Shown one piece after another: positions 34,901-46,369 of a DNA stretch of 64,000 bases. The position numbers and the translations under genes were made by a program. The notes beneath the pieces are model-generated. The model made no database searches. It was not told where the DNA came from and worked only from the letters and a program-made list of their open reading frames with translations. The stretch's first letter is position 1. Every line of letters begins with the position of its first letter. Source of the stretch: Thereva unica (taxonomy: Eukaryota > Arthropoda > Insecta > Diptera > Therevidae); assembly GCA_949987705.1 (NCBI GenBank), contig OX465286.1:11885092-11949091 (forward strand). The letters run 5' to 3'.

Positions 34901-37900
34901 GTTCTTTATATTTGTTGAGTTCGGAAACAATATAGGTAAATTAAGTTGAAAAAAGCGAAATAGCTGAAATGATTGGGTATAGGCTAAAATGAATGTGGCA
35001 GAGAGCTTCCTTTTAGGGTTCTTATAAGGGGTTATAAATTCTACCGATTTTCTACCCTTCATCTAGGAGTTTTAGGGTCAAAATATCAGTTTTTTGCAAA
35101 TAAATGTTAAATGGTAAGTGTTATCATAAAATAGTGTTTAAAAAATTTGTATATTATACTATTATTTGCAAAAAAAAAATGTTCTGAATTTTCTGTTTTA
35201 AAGATTTAAAATACTCATATCCACTTATTTGCGACTTGTAAAGATCATCTGGAGCGCGTTCAAAAACCTTACTATAGTAAACCACGAGGTAGGCTGTGGT
35301 TATGCTACATCACTTCACTTAACCACGAAAGTTTATGTTTAACCATGAAGGTTTTTGAACGCACCGTGGTTAACTACGTGGTAAAGAAAATTTAAATTTT
35401 TTTTCCATAAAATAGTGTCGGCTATTTGCCTCAATTATTTCCCATAATTATTTATTTAAAATAATCTCACAAATCCCACTTTAATTTGTTCATTATTAAC
35501 ATTAAAATAAATGCCAAAAAATTGTTATTATTCTTCTTCTTCTTAACTATCGCTAACCATGTTCCCGAGCATGGTTAAAATTTAACTACACCATGGTTAA
35601 CCACGGGAGTTTTTGAACGCCAAAAAGTTATGCTCGTGGTTATGTTGTAGTTAACCACGGAGTTTTTGAACGACAAAAGTTTACCATAGTTAACCATGGT
35701 TAACCATAGTAAGGTTTTTGAACGCGCTCCAGACGTTCAATAAATCCTTTGTTGGACTACATGGTTAATATTTTCAGGAGTGATTTCCTTACAAGTTTTT
35801 ATTTAAAATGTTATTTTTTTATTAAAAAAAGGGCGATAAATTCGAAATCAGCGACCCGAATACCAAGTTTTCTAGCGTATCCTTCAATCGTCTTCGCAGC
35901 AACATGGTATCCTTCACTACTTTTAGTCGCCATTTTGAAGCCGCTATCTTGTTTACGAAAAAAATGGACACTAAATTCGTAATCAGGGACCCCAAAACCC
36001 CCGTATACCAAGTTTTATAGCAATTGAAGGATATTTCAATACTTTTAGTCGCCATTTTGAAGCCGCCATCTTGTTTATGAAAAAATGGATACTAAATTCG
36101 TAATCAGGGACCCCAAAAACCCCCGTATACCAAGTTTTGTAACATTTGAAGGATATTTAATTACTTTTGGTCGCCATTTTGAAGCCGCCATCTTGTTTAT
36201 GGAAAAATGATCACCGTGATCACCGACCCCAAAAACCTCCGTATACCAAATTTCAAAATAATTGGTTAATGTTAAAGACTTTTGGCCAGCTTTTCGGCCT
36301 TTTGTCCCACTGTGAGAAGGCTGGAGGAGGAAATTGCACCTCTTAAGAAATCCCAACCACTGGGATGCGCTTCTTTGGGCTTTGGAATATGTGGTCATTC
36401 CATCGCAAGTCTTTAGCTAATGTCTCGTCTAAGATCTGTAGGGATTGGTCGGCCATTTGTTCAACTTTACCCACTGTCACGGTTGGAGTGGTGTTCAATT
36501 TTTTTTTTTTTTTCAAAATAAGGCCTTACTTGGTTTTTGTGGGGTTGAATTCGACACGATTCTTGCTTCCCGCTCTAGAATGAGTTTAATGTCGTTGTTA
36601 ATAGTGTTAATGTTAATGTTGGACATTAGTTCACGGTCATCAAGACAGGATCTGGCATGTGTCTGTCTTGTATCGAAGCTAAGAGAGAAGCGCAGGGTGC
36701 CGTCGTCAGCGAAGCTGAGAAGTGGGTTTGAGGGGATTGAAAGTAGGTCATTTATAAAGATAAGAAATAGGGCCGGTGATAAAATTGACCCCTGGGGGAC
36801 CCCGGCAGCGATGGGGTGAGATTTAGATTTGACGCTATCCAATACTAACTTGATTGAACGGCCGGAAAGGAAACTCTCCATCCATTTATACAGAAGTGAA
36901 ACAATACCAATAGCTCTGAGTTTGGCTAAAAGGACTGAGTGCCATACTCTATCAGAAGCCTTGGAGATATCTCCAAGCAACCAAACTAAATTCACCAGAT
37001 CCATGCAACCTTCGGTTGAGGTGCTCTGTAAGGCAAATTAAAAGATCGCCAGTGGATCTTTTTTGTCGTACAGTTTGTCATCTATAAGTAGGTTGGCTCT
37101 TTGTTGAATATCTCCTCCATGGTTTTGAGAAGAAGAATAGAAGTAAGGGTGGAATCAGCTTTTTTCGACATGTTCTGCACATAGGCAAGTTTCCAAGTGT
37201 CTGGGTAAATTCCGGATGAGTATGATAGGGCCAAAAGTTTGCGCAGAGGTTTAGCCAAAGGTGAGGCACATTGTTTTAAGATGACAGGGATATATTGTCG
37301 CGCCCAGTGGAGTAGTTGGCATCGAGCTTCTTGAGGTATCTGTACAGATTGCGAATCCTGAAGAATACCCTGTTCATTAATAGAGCGTTGTGCTCGAGAA
37401 CCGGGGGTAGCGTATCAGTTTCGGGTAAAGAAGTATTTTTTTTTCACTGCTTTGTGGAATTTTAATTGTCATTGTTGTTGTTTTATTATACTCACCGCGT
37501 ATTTTACGGACCGGAACAGCAAACGTCCGAACTCCCTGCTGTCCCAGAACCTTTGCTATTCGATTCATAGTTCTTACCTTGGTTTCTAAGCACCGGAATT
37601 GGTGTCATTAAATTTTACCTGCTTTTTTGTATGTTTCAGTGCAAATAATTAATTGCAACCATTAGACCAAATCTCAACTTGATGCAAAGATATCCAGAAA
37701 TAATAGACGAAAATTGAAGAAATTGAAAGTGGAGCCCGATTATAGGCAAATACATGTTCACAGCAACGTTTCAAATTCTTGCAAGGAAATTACAAATTAA
37801 AATGAATGATGCTAACCTTATGACCTCCATAAAACGCTATCTCTTCAGCGTTTGTGATAATTCTCGAGTGGATATGGCGCAAGTAGCCATAGCGGTTTGC

Positions 37901-40900
37901 CTCCTCTGATACTAATTGGCCAAACTTAGGTGAAACTACTCGTAGTATATGTGCCGTCGTCGATATAACTATAAATCCTAATAGAGGACCTGTAATTGTT
38001 TCATTTATGTTTTATTAACAAAATGTGCAATGTGATCAGAAAAAAGCATTACCTGAAATTATACTTGCTTTCATCTTTTGCGACGACTTCATTAAAGCCA
38101 AACCAATCAGCATAAGGTCGAAACAGGGCTTTGTCAAGTGACTATAAAGATGAGCTACTGAGCTGGCAAATACTGATATGTCTTCCGTTAACCTTATATA
38201 CAACATTGCATTATTTTTTGTCAGTTATTATTCTGTTATGTTTTCTTTACCTATGGTCGGCATTCTCAATCCGCCCATCCAAATTAGAAACTCTGTAGTA
38301 GTTTTGATTTTTAAAATAAAGTCGATATGAATGCTTAACGAGCCTTGTTCTGTAAATACGGAATAAAGTATATTATATGGTTATATATATGTATAATAGA
38401 CTGGCCCTTATTTGTACAAGTTGAACATTTTTACATGCTAGCCCCTGAAATGGTTCCTTTCTATGAAAAAATGATTTTCCGAAAATGTTATCTTAATTGA
38501 TTTGATATCAACCCGTGCCGTCAGATAAACTGTTTTCAGTTAGTCGAATAAGGTTACATATTAGTCGGACGTTCTTAGTTAGGCGAACAAGCCTGTGTTG
38601 TTAGTGGAAGCACTTCAGAACATATAGGAAGTAACTTTCAATATAATTCGTGGGTTTTTCTGTTTTCATATCGTAACCCGGTTTGAATAATTGTCCGGCC
38701 ACTTTTGCTTTTTTATTACTAATTTTGCCACATACAATACCGATGTTGAAAGCTTTAGCAGCATGAACATTGTCGTGAATATGCATGAGTAGGTGGCGGT
38801 GAGGTTTAAACTCTTGATATTGTATGAGTTTAGAGGCAACCGTCGGAGTTATTGGAAGATAGATATTCTCATTGGAGCCTTACGCCTCCTGAAAATGGTG
38901 GATCCCGCTAACTAGCCGGCTGTGACGCCGGCAGTCCTCGACTACCAGACGGAACAAGAAGGTATGTCGTCCGTTAGGTAAAGAACCAACCTTAGTTGAA
39001 CTTTGGTACCCCGATTAACCAGCTAAGCCGTCAAGATGAGTTATTAGAACCGTGTATACCCGCGGCAAACACAGGCAACAGTAAGGTGCTGTACCAAATC
39101 ACTAAACAGCTTTCGGGAAAGCGCTCTACTAAAGAGCATGCCGTTAAAAGTGCGGATGGAAGGCTGCTGTGCAGCGACGAGGAGTAACTCCAAAGATGGA
39201 GAGATCACTTCTTCGCCGCCCTGAATGGTTCACTTGTACAGGAACCTCAGGAAACCAGCAACAATGCACAGCCAATAAGAATTGCCACCCGGCCCCAACC
39301 AAGACGGAAATAGTAACCGCAATTCATGCGATGGCCAATGGTAAAGCAGCTGGAAAAGGTGGCATCCCGCCAGAATTGTTGAAAGCTGATTCAAGCCTCA
39401 TATCAGATGCACTTCAGCCAATCCTGGAAATAGCGTGGAACCCCTGTACCTTTCCGGAGGATTGGACGGAAGGTATCACAGTCAAAATACCAAAAAAGGG
39501 GGACCTAACAATATGCGGCAACTGGAGAGGCATCTGTTTATTATCTACTGTGGGCAAAATTTTGTCCCATATATTACTATCTAGGATAGGAGAGGCAGTA
39601 GATCGAACGCTTAGGAGGCATCAGGCCGGATTCAGGAAGGACCGCTCATGTATTGATCATATCAACACCTTACGAATAATAGTGGAGCAGTCTACTGAAT
39701 TCCGATACCCCCTTTACCTTGCTTTGGTAGACTATGAGAAAGCGTTCGACTCGGTTAATAGGAGTTTCATTTTGCAGGCACTACGCCGACGTGGACTGCC
39801 TGATAAAATAATAGAATTGATAAAAGCCCTATATAACAATTCCAAATGCTCCATAATGGAAAATTATCCGACAGCTTTGAGGTGAGCTCAGGAGTACGGC
39901 AAGGATGCCTACTTTCGCCTTTACTATTTCTTATATAGTAATAAATGACATCCTTGACGGCGCTCTAGATAGTAGAACAGGCGGCATACAATGGGGTTTG
40001 CTAGACCGCCTTAAGGATCTCGACTACGCAGATGATATCTGTTTGCTGGCCCACAGACATCAGGACCTCAAAAACATGTTAAGCAATTTGGCAACAGAAA
40101 GTAGTCCAGCAGGCTTAAGGCTAAATCCGACTAAAACTAAACAAATGCGGATAAATGCAAACACCATTGAACGGACAGCGCTGAATAACCGTGACGTGGA
40201 ACTGGTAGATACATTCTGCTACCTCGGTAGTATTATCACCGAAAATGGCGGTGCAGAAGAAGACGTAAGTTCCAGAATAAATAAAGCACGAGGCGCATAT
40301 GCATGCCTGTCCCGCATATGGAGATCAACGGAGATCTCCACTAACACCAAATTGCGGCTGTTCAACTCCAACGTTAAGGCAGTTCTTTTGTACGGTTGCG
40401 AAGCATGGAAAGTCACCCAATTCATCACAGGGCGCCTACAAGTCTTCATCAACAGATGCCTGCGTCGTATCCTAAAAATCCGCTGGCAAGATAGAATATC
40501 AAACGGAGAACCATGGCGCCGTGCCGGCCAAGAAAGGATAGACGACCAAACAAAGCGAAGGAAATGGAATTGGGTTGGCCACACCTTGCGACGCGAAGAC
40601 GAAAATCTAGCCAAACAGGCCCTTGACTGGAATCCGCAAGGATCCCGTCGAGTAGGAAGACCTAGAACAACGTGGAGGAGAACCCTACTAGCAGAAGCCG
40701 CAACAACTGGGAGATCCTGGTCGGAGCTGAGAGCTGTCGCACAAAAGAGAGTCCGCTGGAGGGCGGGTAACTGTTTCCGCCCTATGTCCCATGAGAGATC
40801 AAAGGAGTTTAAAGAAGAAGAAGAAGAAAACGAAAACATTTTTCACTAGCATTTGTATGTATACCATCTTCTTTTCTCGAGAAGACTCTTTCCGAATGAA

Positions 40901-43270
40901 ATACAGATGAAGGTTATCAACGCACAAAGAGAATTGTAGAAAAAATTAACGAGTCACAAATGATACAGCGGAAAGAAGAATGAGGTTAATGGAAGAGTAC
41001 AGCAATAACTTAAGCTCCAACGATGAGCCGAAACGGTTAATCGTAAAAGTTGTATCCCGCAGTAGGAAAAAAAGCGCTCCAAAAGGTCTTTCAAGGCGCT
41101 TTTTTTAAAGCGAGTAGCGCTTCCTATTGGTAAGAAGGTTCATTTTATTTTAACATTACAATGTCCGCAAAAGGAAGCGTTTTAATTAAGCTGATTTGTA
41201 AGAACCAACGATGCGCTTTAAACGAAGATAGAAGTAAGCAGTCCTGCTCCCAGTTTCGGTTTGATATGGAGCTTTTAACTCAAGCTTCGACAGCTCCATC
41301 TTAAGCAGAAAAAGTAAAAGCAAAACTGGCCACACACATTGCATTAAGGAAGAAAATACCAATGCTGTGAGTAAACTTCCAAAGTCTGAACATAAAAAGC
41401 GCTTTGTTTTTGGTTACAAATGTGCACCAAAGAAGCGCTTGGACCTCGCTTCTAGTTGAAGCGATGATAATATTTCCTACAGGGCGATTACCGAAAAAAA
41501 ATATCCCGACTCGAAAAAATCCACACTAAAGACTGTAAGCGGGCAAGTACTTCTTCGAATCTATAAGATCGTGTGTTAATATTACTTCATTTTGTCTTTT
41601 TTTTTTTTAAATCATACCCCAGTTGTCGGAATTTGATTCCTGTGCGTATGGTATTTCTAAAGTGGTCTCAGCTCTCGGTTTTCCGCACGGGTTAAACTGT
41701 ATCAATTCACCTGCAATTTTAAGATAATTATTTTTTTTATTGTCATGAGAACCATTTAGGGTAGCAACTGGAAAAATTTCAACAACAAAAATCGTTCATG
41801 TATAGACGTTTTCAAACCTCGTGACATCCCGCGCATCTTCCCCAGCTAAGCTCTTAAAAATGTTAAAAAGTTCAGACAAAAGCTTCACTTAACTCCTCCT
41901 ATCAAATCACTTGCTGCCATGTAATCAGTCGCGACTGCGTATTGCTGAAGGGAGGTGTATTTTTCTGGGACTTCGATGATTATTTAAAAAAATTACAAAT
42001 TATGACTGAAAAACACCCGTTTTTATATATTTTTTTTATTTTAAGGTTTTTATATTTTACACAAATGCCACAGAAATAATTTGTAGTAATTTCTACTAAA
42101 AAATACGATATTTGTGTTTTTATCACTTTGATTACTAGATTTTTGACATTTTCCGCCAGTTGCAGGCGCGCTTCTGCCTGGGGAGGTTGTGTTGCTTGCG
42201 GCTGCGGAGAACTCTCAATTTATGAATGAAAATGCTCATATCTTTAAAAGAATTTTTTCCAGTAATTCTTTTAATTTATTTTAAAATTAGGGATGAGAAA
42301 TATTTAGCATAATTATAGTAAAATTATGCTTATTACGATGGATAAACTGCCTTTGTTGAGCAGGAGTTTTACATGTATTTCAAAGCTCTGCTCAATACAT
42401 GTAAAGATTACTTAACTTTATTCATCCGGCATGCGCACATCCCTTCCCAAATTATTTTGTTGAGTTTTTTCTGCGTTTGTTGCCTTTTTAAGTTAAAAGA
42501 GGGGAAATGATAGAACAAATTTTATGAAATTGGGCAACGAGGTGCGCAGAACCCTTCAAATTATTTGTGTCACGGAGTTTGAAAACTTCTATACATATAT
42601 ACATATAAGGGCCAGTCTAATATATAAAAACTTACCTAAAAGCAAGCGCCAATTTATTTTCTAAGTATCTAATCATAGAGTTGACAAATGTTGCCGGAAT
42701 TGCTATTCCAAACCACTTTAATAACATTAAAGCGAAATTCTTAACATCTTTTCGTACAATAAATTTCACTATAGCACCTTCTAAAGCAGCAACATATATG
42801 CTTAAGAATGTCCTTGATACTAAACATAATGTATGCACACCCAACAGACCAGTCTCATAGCACAGCGGACGTGGTATCATTATTTCGATTAATTTCTTCA
42901 ATTGAAATATAAAATCTAAATTCAGTCCTGGCTGTGACTGGCCTCTCCTTGTTTTCGCCAGCAATTTTTCAGCTTCGGCAATTTTTGTTTGGACATCATC
43001 GCTAATCTTCTTTATTACACTATTATTATTATTTAGTTTCTTATCTGTATTAGTAGCTTGATTTTTATTATGATCCTTTATACTAGATTTACTAATATCA
43101 TTCTCGAATGTCGACGCATTTAAATATTTCTTAATAATTGGATAGCTAATCTTTAATGTGTATGCAAATACTGCAGCACCAATTAGACCCTTGCTGAGTG
43201 CCTGCCTTGAATATCCAAGCTCTTCATATTTTCGTATAGAATCATCAGCGAATTTTGTTAGTATCGTCAT
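31909..43270 (-). CDS. Abcd1: Peroxisomal half ABC transporter, ABCD1/ALD type
   Basis: Half transporter of the peroxisomal membrane; homologues dimerise and import very-long-chain acyl-CoA for beta-oxidation. Minus-strand exons: 43270-42636, 38349-38251, 38192-38053, 37989-37817, 33318-33147, 33089-32417, 32356-32267, 32204-32079, 32023-31909. GT-AG sites in matching phases give 2223 nt, 740 aa (human ABCD1 is 745 aa). The membrane part includes [17 protein letters not shown] and [20 protein letters not shown]. The family EAA-like motif [12 protein letters not shown] is at about 338-349. The nucleotide-binding domain has Walker A GPNGCGKS (543-550), signature LSGGEKQR (644-651), Walker B YALLDE (664-669) and H-loop THRP (His698). 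An Asn/Lys-rich linker (about residues 50-90) is looser than in vertebrates. ABCD1/2 type fits better than ABCD3 because of [20 protein letters not shown]. Introns 1 (4.3 kb) and 4 (4.5 kb) are transposon-filled. Confidence 0.96.
33418..33480 (-). mobile_element. SINE 3' tail (-)
   Basis: On the minus strand the sequence TACAAAGGGTGACTCCTGAG... runs into GTCACATAAAAAA (poly-T side at about 33414-33420), matching the 3' tail of the SINE at 5210-5262. The body beyond about 33480 is not recognisable. Confidence 0.6.
33772..34000. mobile_element. Probable small MITE
   Basis: Ends CCCGTTTATGAGTAG... and ...CTAGTCATAAACGGG are inverted repeats of about 15-18 bp, with GTTGAACTC-type words repeated inside. 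No target duplication was fixed. Confidence 0.45.
34084..34450 (-). mobile_element. LINE RT C-terminal fragment (-)
   Basis: The minus frame ends with [20 protein letters not shown], a hallmark of the region after the YADD motif in jockey/CR1-type LINEs. The preceding residues are unclear. Inactive fragment in Abcd1 intron 4. Confidence 0.6.
34451..35248. other. Abcd1 intron 4, AT-rich, no feature
   Basis: Nothing recognised on either strand. Confidence 0.35.
35249..35732. mobile_element. MITE with ~30-bp TIRs and internal TIR-like repeats
   Basis: Left end CTGGAGCGCGTTCAAAAACC and right end ...GGTTTTTGAACGCGCTCCAG are inverted. The word GTTTTTGAACG and blocks of TTAACCACGG recur at about 35345, 35605 and 35660, so the interior seems built from repeated TIR-like units. 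No coding capacity and no clear target duplication. Confidence 0.75.
35835..36265. repeat. ~122-bp tandem repeat, about 3.5 copies
   Basis: CGCCATTTTGAAGCC starts at 35928, 36050 and 36172, a period of 122 bp. Each unit also holds CGTAATCAGGGACCCCAAAA and CGTATACCAAGTTTT. Copies are diverged; the first is partial. Confidence 0.85.
36285..37470 (-). mobile_element. Jockey-like LINE (-) in Abcd1 intron 4
   Basis: The minus frame 37004-36513 has RT motif A ([19 protein letters not shown]), motif B ([18 protein letters not shown]) and [13 protein letters not shown] (motif C with F in place of Y), followed by a C-terminal stretch to 36290. The region before it (37470-37010) is frameshifted. It is the same family as 23140-24420 (+) and 54150-54840 (-). 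It begins within ~30 bp of the candidate exon at 37496. Confidence 0.85.
37496..37568 (-). CDS. Candidate first exon with mitochondrial-presequence look
   Basis: ATG at 37568 opens [16 protein letters not shown], then AVPVRKIRG, and the frame reaches a textbook donor CGCG|GTGAGT. The preceding AACCAAG|GTAAGAACT is a second donor-like site. The basic, Arg-rich, acid-free N-terminus resembles the import signal of a small respiratory-chain subunit. It lies in Abcd1 intron 4 on the same strand, about 250 bp after Abcd1 exon 4. I could not find its later exons, perhaps because a LINE lies right behind it. It could be a nested gene or a chance frame. Confidence 0.3.
38601..38830 (-). pseudogene. 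Unrecognised open frame inside the 4.2-kb element
   Basis: The minus frame reads [20 protein letters not shown], then [19 protein letters not shown], then [20 protein letters not shown]. It extends upstream of its first ATG without a stop and has a protein-like composition, so it may be the remaining part of the element's own protein. No family is recognised. Confidence 0.25.
38866..39055 (-). mobile_element. SINE-like block fused to the LINE start
   Basis: Homologous in opposite orientation to 4395-4610: shared blocks include GCCTCCTGAAA, GGCTGTGACGCC, ACTACCAGAC, TTTGGTACCC and GATTAACC. It directly precedes the LINE coding sequence at about 39060 (+), so the LINE and the SINE family share or exchanged this segment. 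Confidence 0.55.
39060..40849 (+). mobile_element. RTE-like LINE (+), nearly continuous RT
   Basis: Frames 39169-39885 and 39905-40849, preceded by [19 protein letters not shown] (about 39090). RT blocks: [72 protein letters not shown] (motif A), [13 protein letters not shown] (across the frame break at about 39890), [13 protein letters not shown] (motif C), then [48 protein letters not shown]. It ends in (GAA)n. The endonuclease is missing, so the copy is 5'-truncated or internally deleted. At least two frame breaks. It looks younger than the other LINEs here. Confidence 0.88.
41062..41482. mobile_element. Possible MITE
   Basis: CAGTAGGAAAAAAAGCGCTCC at the left and a GAAGCGATGAT...TTTCCTACAG end at the right form imperfect inverted repeats, with AAGCGCTT words inside. 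Target duplication not found. Confidence 0.35.
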
Positions 43271-44141
43271 TTTTGAATTGTATATGTGTATTTTTGCAAT
43301 TATTTCAACAAAAACAAAAAATTGTTTTTAATTATGAATAAGTATCCCCCCGTTATGAAATACTAATTTTCTGCTGGACTGGTTGGAGACCTTTGTTCTA
43401 TGTTTGTTTTATACAGTGTCATTCCTTCTTTATGCTAGGATTGTTTATTCACGATCTCTGTGTGTGACTTTTATTGTGTTGTCATCTTCTTGATTGAAAT
43501 ATGGCCCCTATAAAAAATTAAATATATAAATTACTAGCATAAAACCCGCGTGCCTTACAGCACGCCTTTAATTAAAAACAATTTATTATGTGCACTGTTT
43601 TCCTTCAAAAAAAAAACAAACAAAAAAGTCAGCTGTTATTATCCCTAAAAAATGTTTAATATAGTTCATTTTTTTATAATAAATATGGTAAACAAATTGC
43701 TGCATATATATCACCTCTATTCAACAAATCTGCAAGTTTTGAAGCAGAGATTGGCATGTACATATGTATATGTCATCAAAGAGAAGTGACTTTTAGGGTT
43801 TGACGAAAGTTCGTTAAGTTTGTTCGCCCATTTACGTGGGTGCAAGAAATTATTTCGAAAAATACATGACGCCGTGTTTCATTATTTATGGTGTATATAT
43901 AGTATTTATACAAAATTCGAAAAAAAATCTGGCTGAAGAAGAAAATTCCCGATACAACCTATTCAACGCCATTTCCCACCCTTAGGTGATGAGTTTCAAA
44001 AAAGTGGATGTCCACGTCATTATAGGTATGCACTGTCAAAATTTCAGCCCTTTAGCTCTAGCGGTTTAGGTTGTGCGTTGTCTGTCAGTCAGTTACTTTT
44101 TATACAATAGAAGAAAAAAAGTAAAAAAAAAACCTAACAAC
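43271..44141. other. Upstream of Abcd1 and an old interspersed repeat
   Basis: 43271-43530 probably holds the Abcd1 5' UTR and promoter; no element stands out. 43534-44100 is a degenerate repeat that starts ACTAGCATAAAACCCGCGTG and ends near GTTAGGTTGTGCGTTGTCTG-like sequence, in the style of arthropod non-autonomous RTE repeats. Confidence 0.4.
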
Positions 44142-45238
44142 TAGAGATGTGCCGAATGTTCGGCCGAATATTCGTATTCGGTATATTCGGCGTGTTTTTA
44201 ATGTTCGTATTCGGCCGAATATTCGGTTAGTTTGCCGAATATTTACCGAATATTTAAATAGTATTATTTTAAGAGTTACATATGTTAAAGAAGCTTTATT
44301 CTGGAACCGTACATAGGTAGTATTTGTAAATGAAACAAACACTTCTTTGTGTAACCACAAAATCAAAAATTAAATATAATGAGAATCCATACACGAGTCG
44401 ACAGAAACGAGACCGATTTGATACTAGTTTGTAACTGCTTGCGTATGACTGTTTTTGCCGGTCGGAAGCAATATCAAACTTGTGCTTGCGTACTTGCGTT
44501 GCATTCAGCGGTTCCATGATATGCGGCGAGTTTCCACCAACACTTAATTGCATTCCGTCCCGTCCTAACCCAAATATCTAAGTAACTAGTGTATGATTGT
44601 GTGTGCTATGTCGCATGCGGCTATAAGGTTGAAAGCGACATTTGCGTTGCATGCATTCCATTCATGGAATAATCCGTCAAGTCGCATTTGAATACACACA
44701 ATTCTATATTGTCTGTCACCAAAAATGCAAGGCATGTACGCTTGGAAATGTCACCAGTTTCAGTTGCGTTTGTACGTGTCAAAGCTTATTCAACAAAATC
44801 TTCGTGAGCACAGAACACCGATTGATGAAAAATCAGTTACGCTTGTGGGTGGACAAAGGTTTCATTTTGGTTGCAAACTGGTTGTGAGCGCGATAATGGT
44901 GAAACCAGTTTCAAACTGGGATTGCAAATCCGTCGACCCATGTGCGTAGGGAGGGCATCAATATTTATGGAATTCTTTCTTTAGTCCCTTATTTTTTGGC
45001 AATAATCTATCACGCGAGAAATTGCAATAAAAGAAAGAGCGACGCATTGCGTGAGCGAGCCGAGCTAGCGCGAAGTGCTCAAGGGGTGGGCGAACGCTGC
45101 TCCTCACAGATCGCTTCGCCGACCTATATGAACTGCGCAAAAATGAACCAAATAATTCGTCCGAATGTTCGGTTCGGTACATTTTTGACCGGAATATTCG
45201 GCCGAATATTCGTATTCGGTCGAACCCGCGCTTCTCTA
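44142..45238 (-). mobile_element. hAT-like non-autonomous element, copy X2
   Basis: Begins TAGAGATGTGCCGAATGTTC and ends ...CGCGCTTCTCTA. Aligned in reverse to X1 (3241-5560), it matches both termini and the interior (GCAACTGAAACTGGTG, TCTGTCGACTCGTG) but lacks X1's SINE insertions. No transposase. Confidence 0.75.
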
Positions 45239-45482
45239 ATTTTTACTAAGTTTGGAGAAAATCTGACCAAAGAAATAAAACCCCCCTTACAACCTATTCA
45301 ACCCTATTTCACCCCCTTCGACCCTTTTTTTCTCGATAAAAAGTAGCCTATGTCCGTCCCCAAGATCTAAGCTATCTCTGTAGCAAATTTCATCAAAATC
45401 GGACCAGTGTTTTAGGCGTGAAAGCGTAACAGACAGACAGACAGACAGAGTTACTTTCGCATTTATAATATTAGTAAGGATT
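45239..45482 (+). repeat. 3' part of an RTE-style interspersed repeat
   Basis: Runs through AAATTTCATCAAAATCGG and a (CAGA)n tract to the end TTTATAATATTAGTAAGGATT-like word (45460-45481). This wording is common in old arthropod repeats. Confidence 0.5.
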
Positions 45483-46324
45483 ATCCATTTGTGGGGTACA
45501 CCGTACACATAATACATCATCAGGAAAACAAAATCGCCTTTTTCTTAAAATAACTTTTTCTTTGATATTATAATTCACATGTAACTTTTGTCATAGTTGT
45601 ATATAAGACCTTTGTAAATTCTTTGTACAATAGAGATAAATTCAATTGGACTCCTGTGTTTTAATAACATAGGAACGAACCCTTTTCCATTGGTGATCAA
45701 GACATCCAATAGTACCTGCTAAATTGGCAACGGTACTTGCCAAACATTCATTCGAATAATGCTCTCTATCTCTAAAATAGCAACAATACTACGTTTACTA
45801 ATAACAACAACAGACTTAAAATATTATTGAACTTGGGAAAAACTATTTTGTAAAAACTAAAAAATTTCAAGTTCAAAAATGCATGAGCCAACATTTTTGT
45901 GTCTATTTTTTATATTATTATTATTTTTTTCTTTCTCTCTCTCGCGGTCTCTATCGAGCAACTACTCACAGACCCACCACCGTAGGTCAAGGTGGGATCT
46001 ATTATCACACAATGGTCCCGGCAATCCCCGCGGTCATTTGGATTAACAAAATATAAATATAAAAATGTGTGAACATAAATATTTCATCGATTACATAATG
46101 CGCGCGCTTTATATTTGCATATATTTTTATTATTGGTTGTGTTTATTCATTGCCGTCGCCGCCGCCGCCGGCTCAGACTCACTCATATACGTCGAGTACG
46201 TAAGGCTCATATGAGGAGAGGCATTGGTATGAATATCATCTATATGCAAAATGATATTTTAGTGGAGAGCTTTTCAAGTGTTTTGCGGTGTTTTTTTTGT
46301 ATTTTGGCAAACTGTTTCCCGTTA

Positions 46325-46325
<1 letters not shown>

Positions 46326-46365
<40 letters not shown>
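46326..46365. repeat. (TA)n microsatellite
   Basis: About 20 uninterrupted TA units. Confidence 0.95.

Positions 46366-46369
<4 letters not shown>

Larger units (their letters stand above)
38398..42618. mobile_element. 4.2-kb TIR element filling Abcd1 intron 1, AAT duplication
   Basis: Termini AGACTGGCCCTTAT...ATAAGGGCCAGTCT are inverted and flanked by AAT on each side (38395-38397 and 42619-42621). Excluding the element, Abcd1 intron 1 would be about 62 bp. It contains an unrecognised frame near the left end, SINE-like sequence, a LINE and a possible MITE. The 3-bp duplication is compatible with a PIF/Harbinger-like element. No transposase was recognised. Confidence 0.75.

Noticed and set aside
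40219..40839. 206-aa minus-strand open frame
   Set aside because: It is the antisense of the RTE-like LINE coding sequence on the + strand, which has clear RT motifs.
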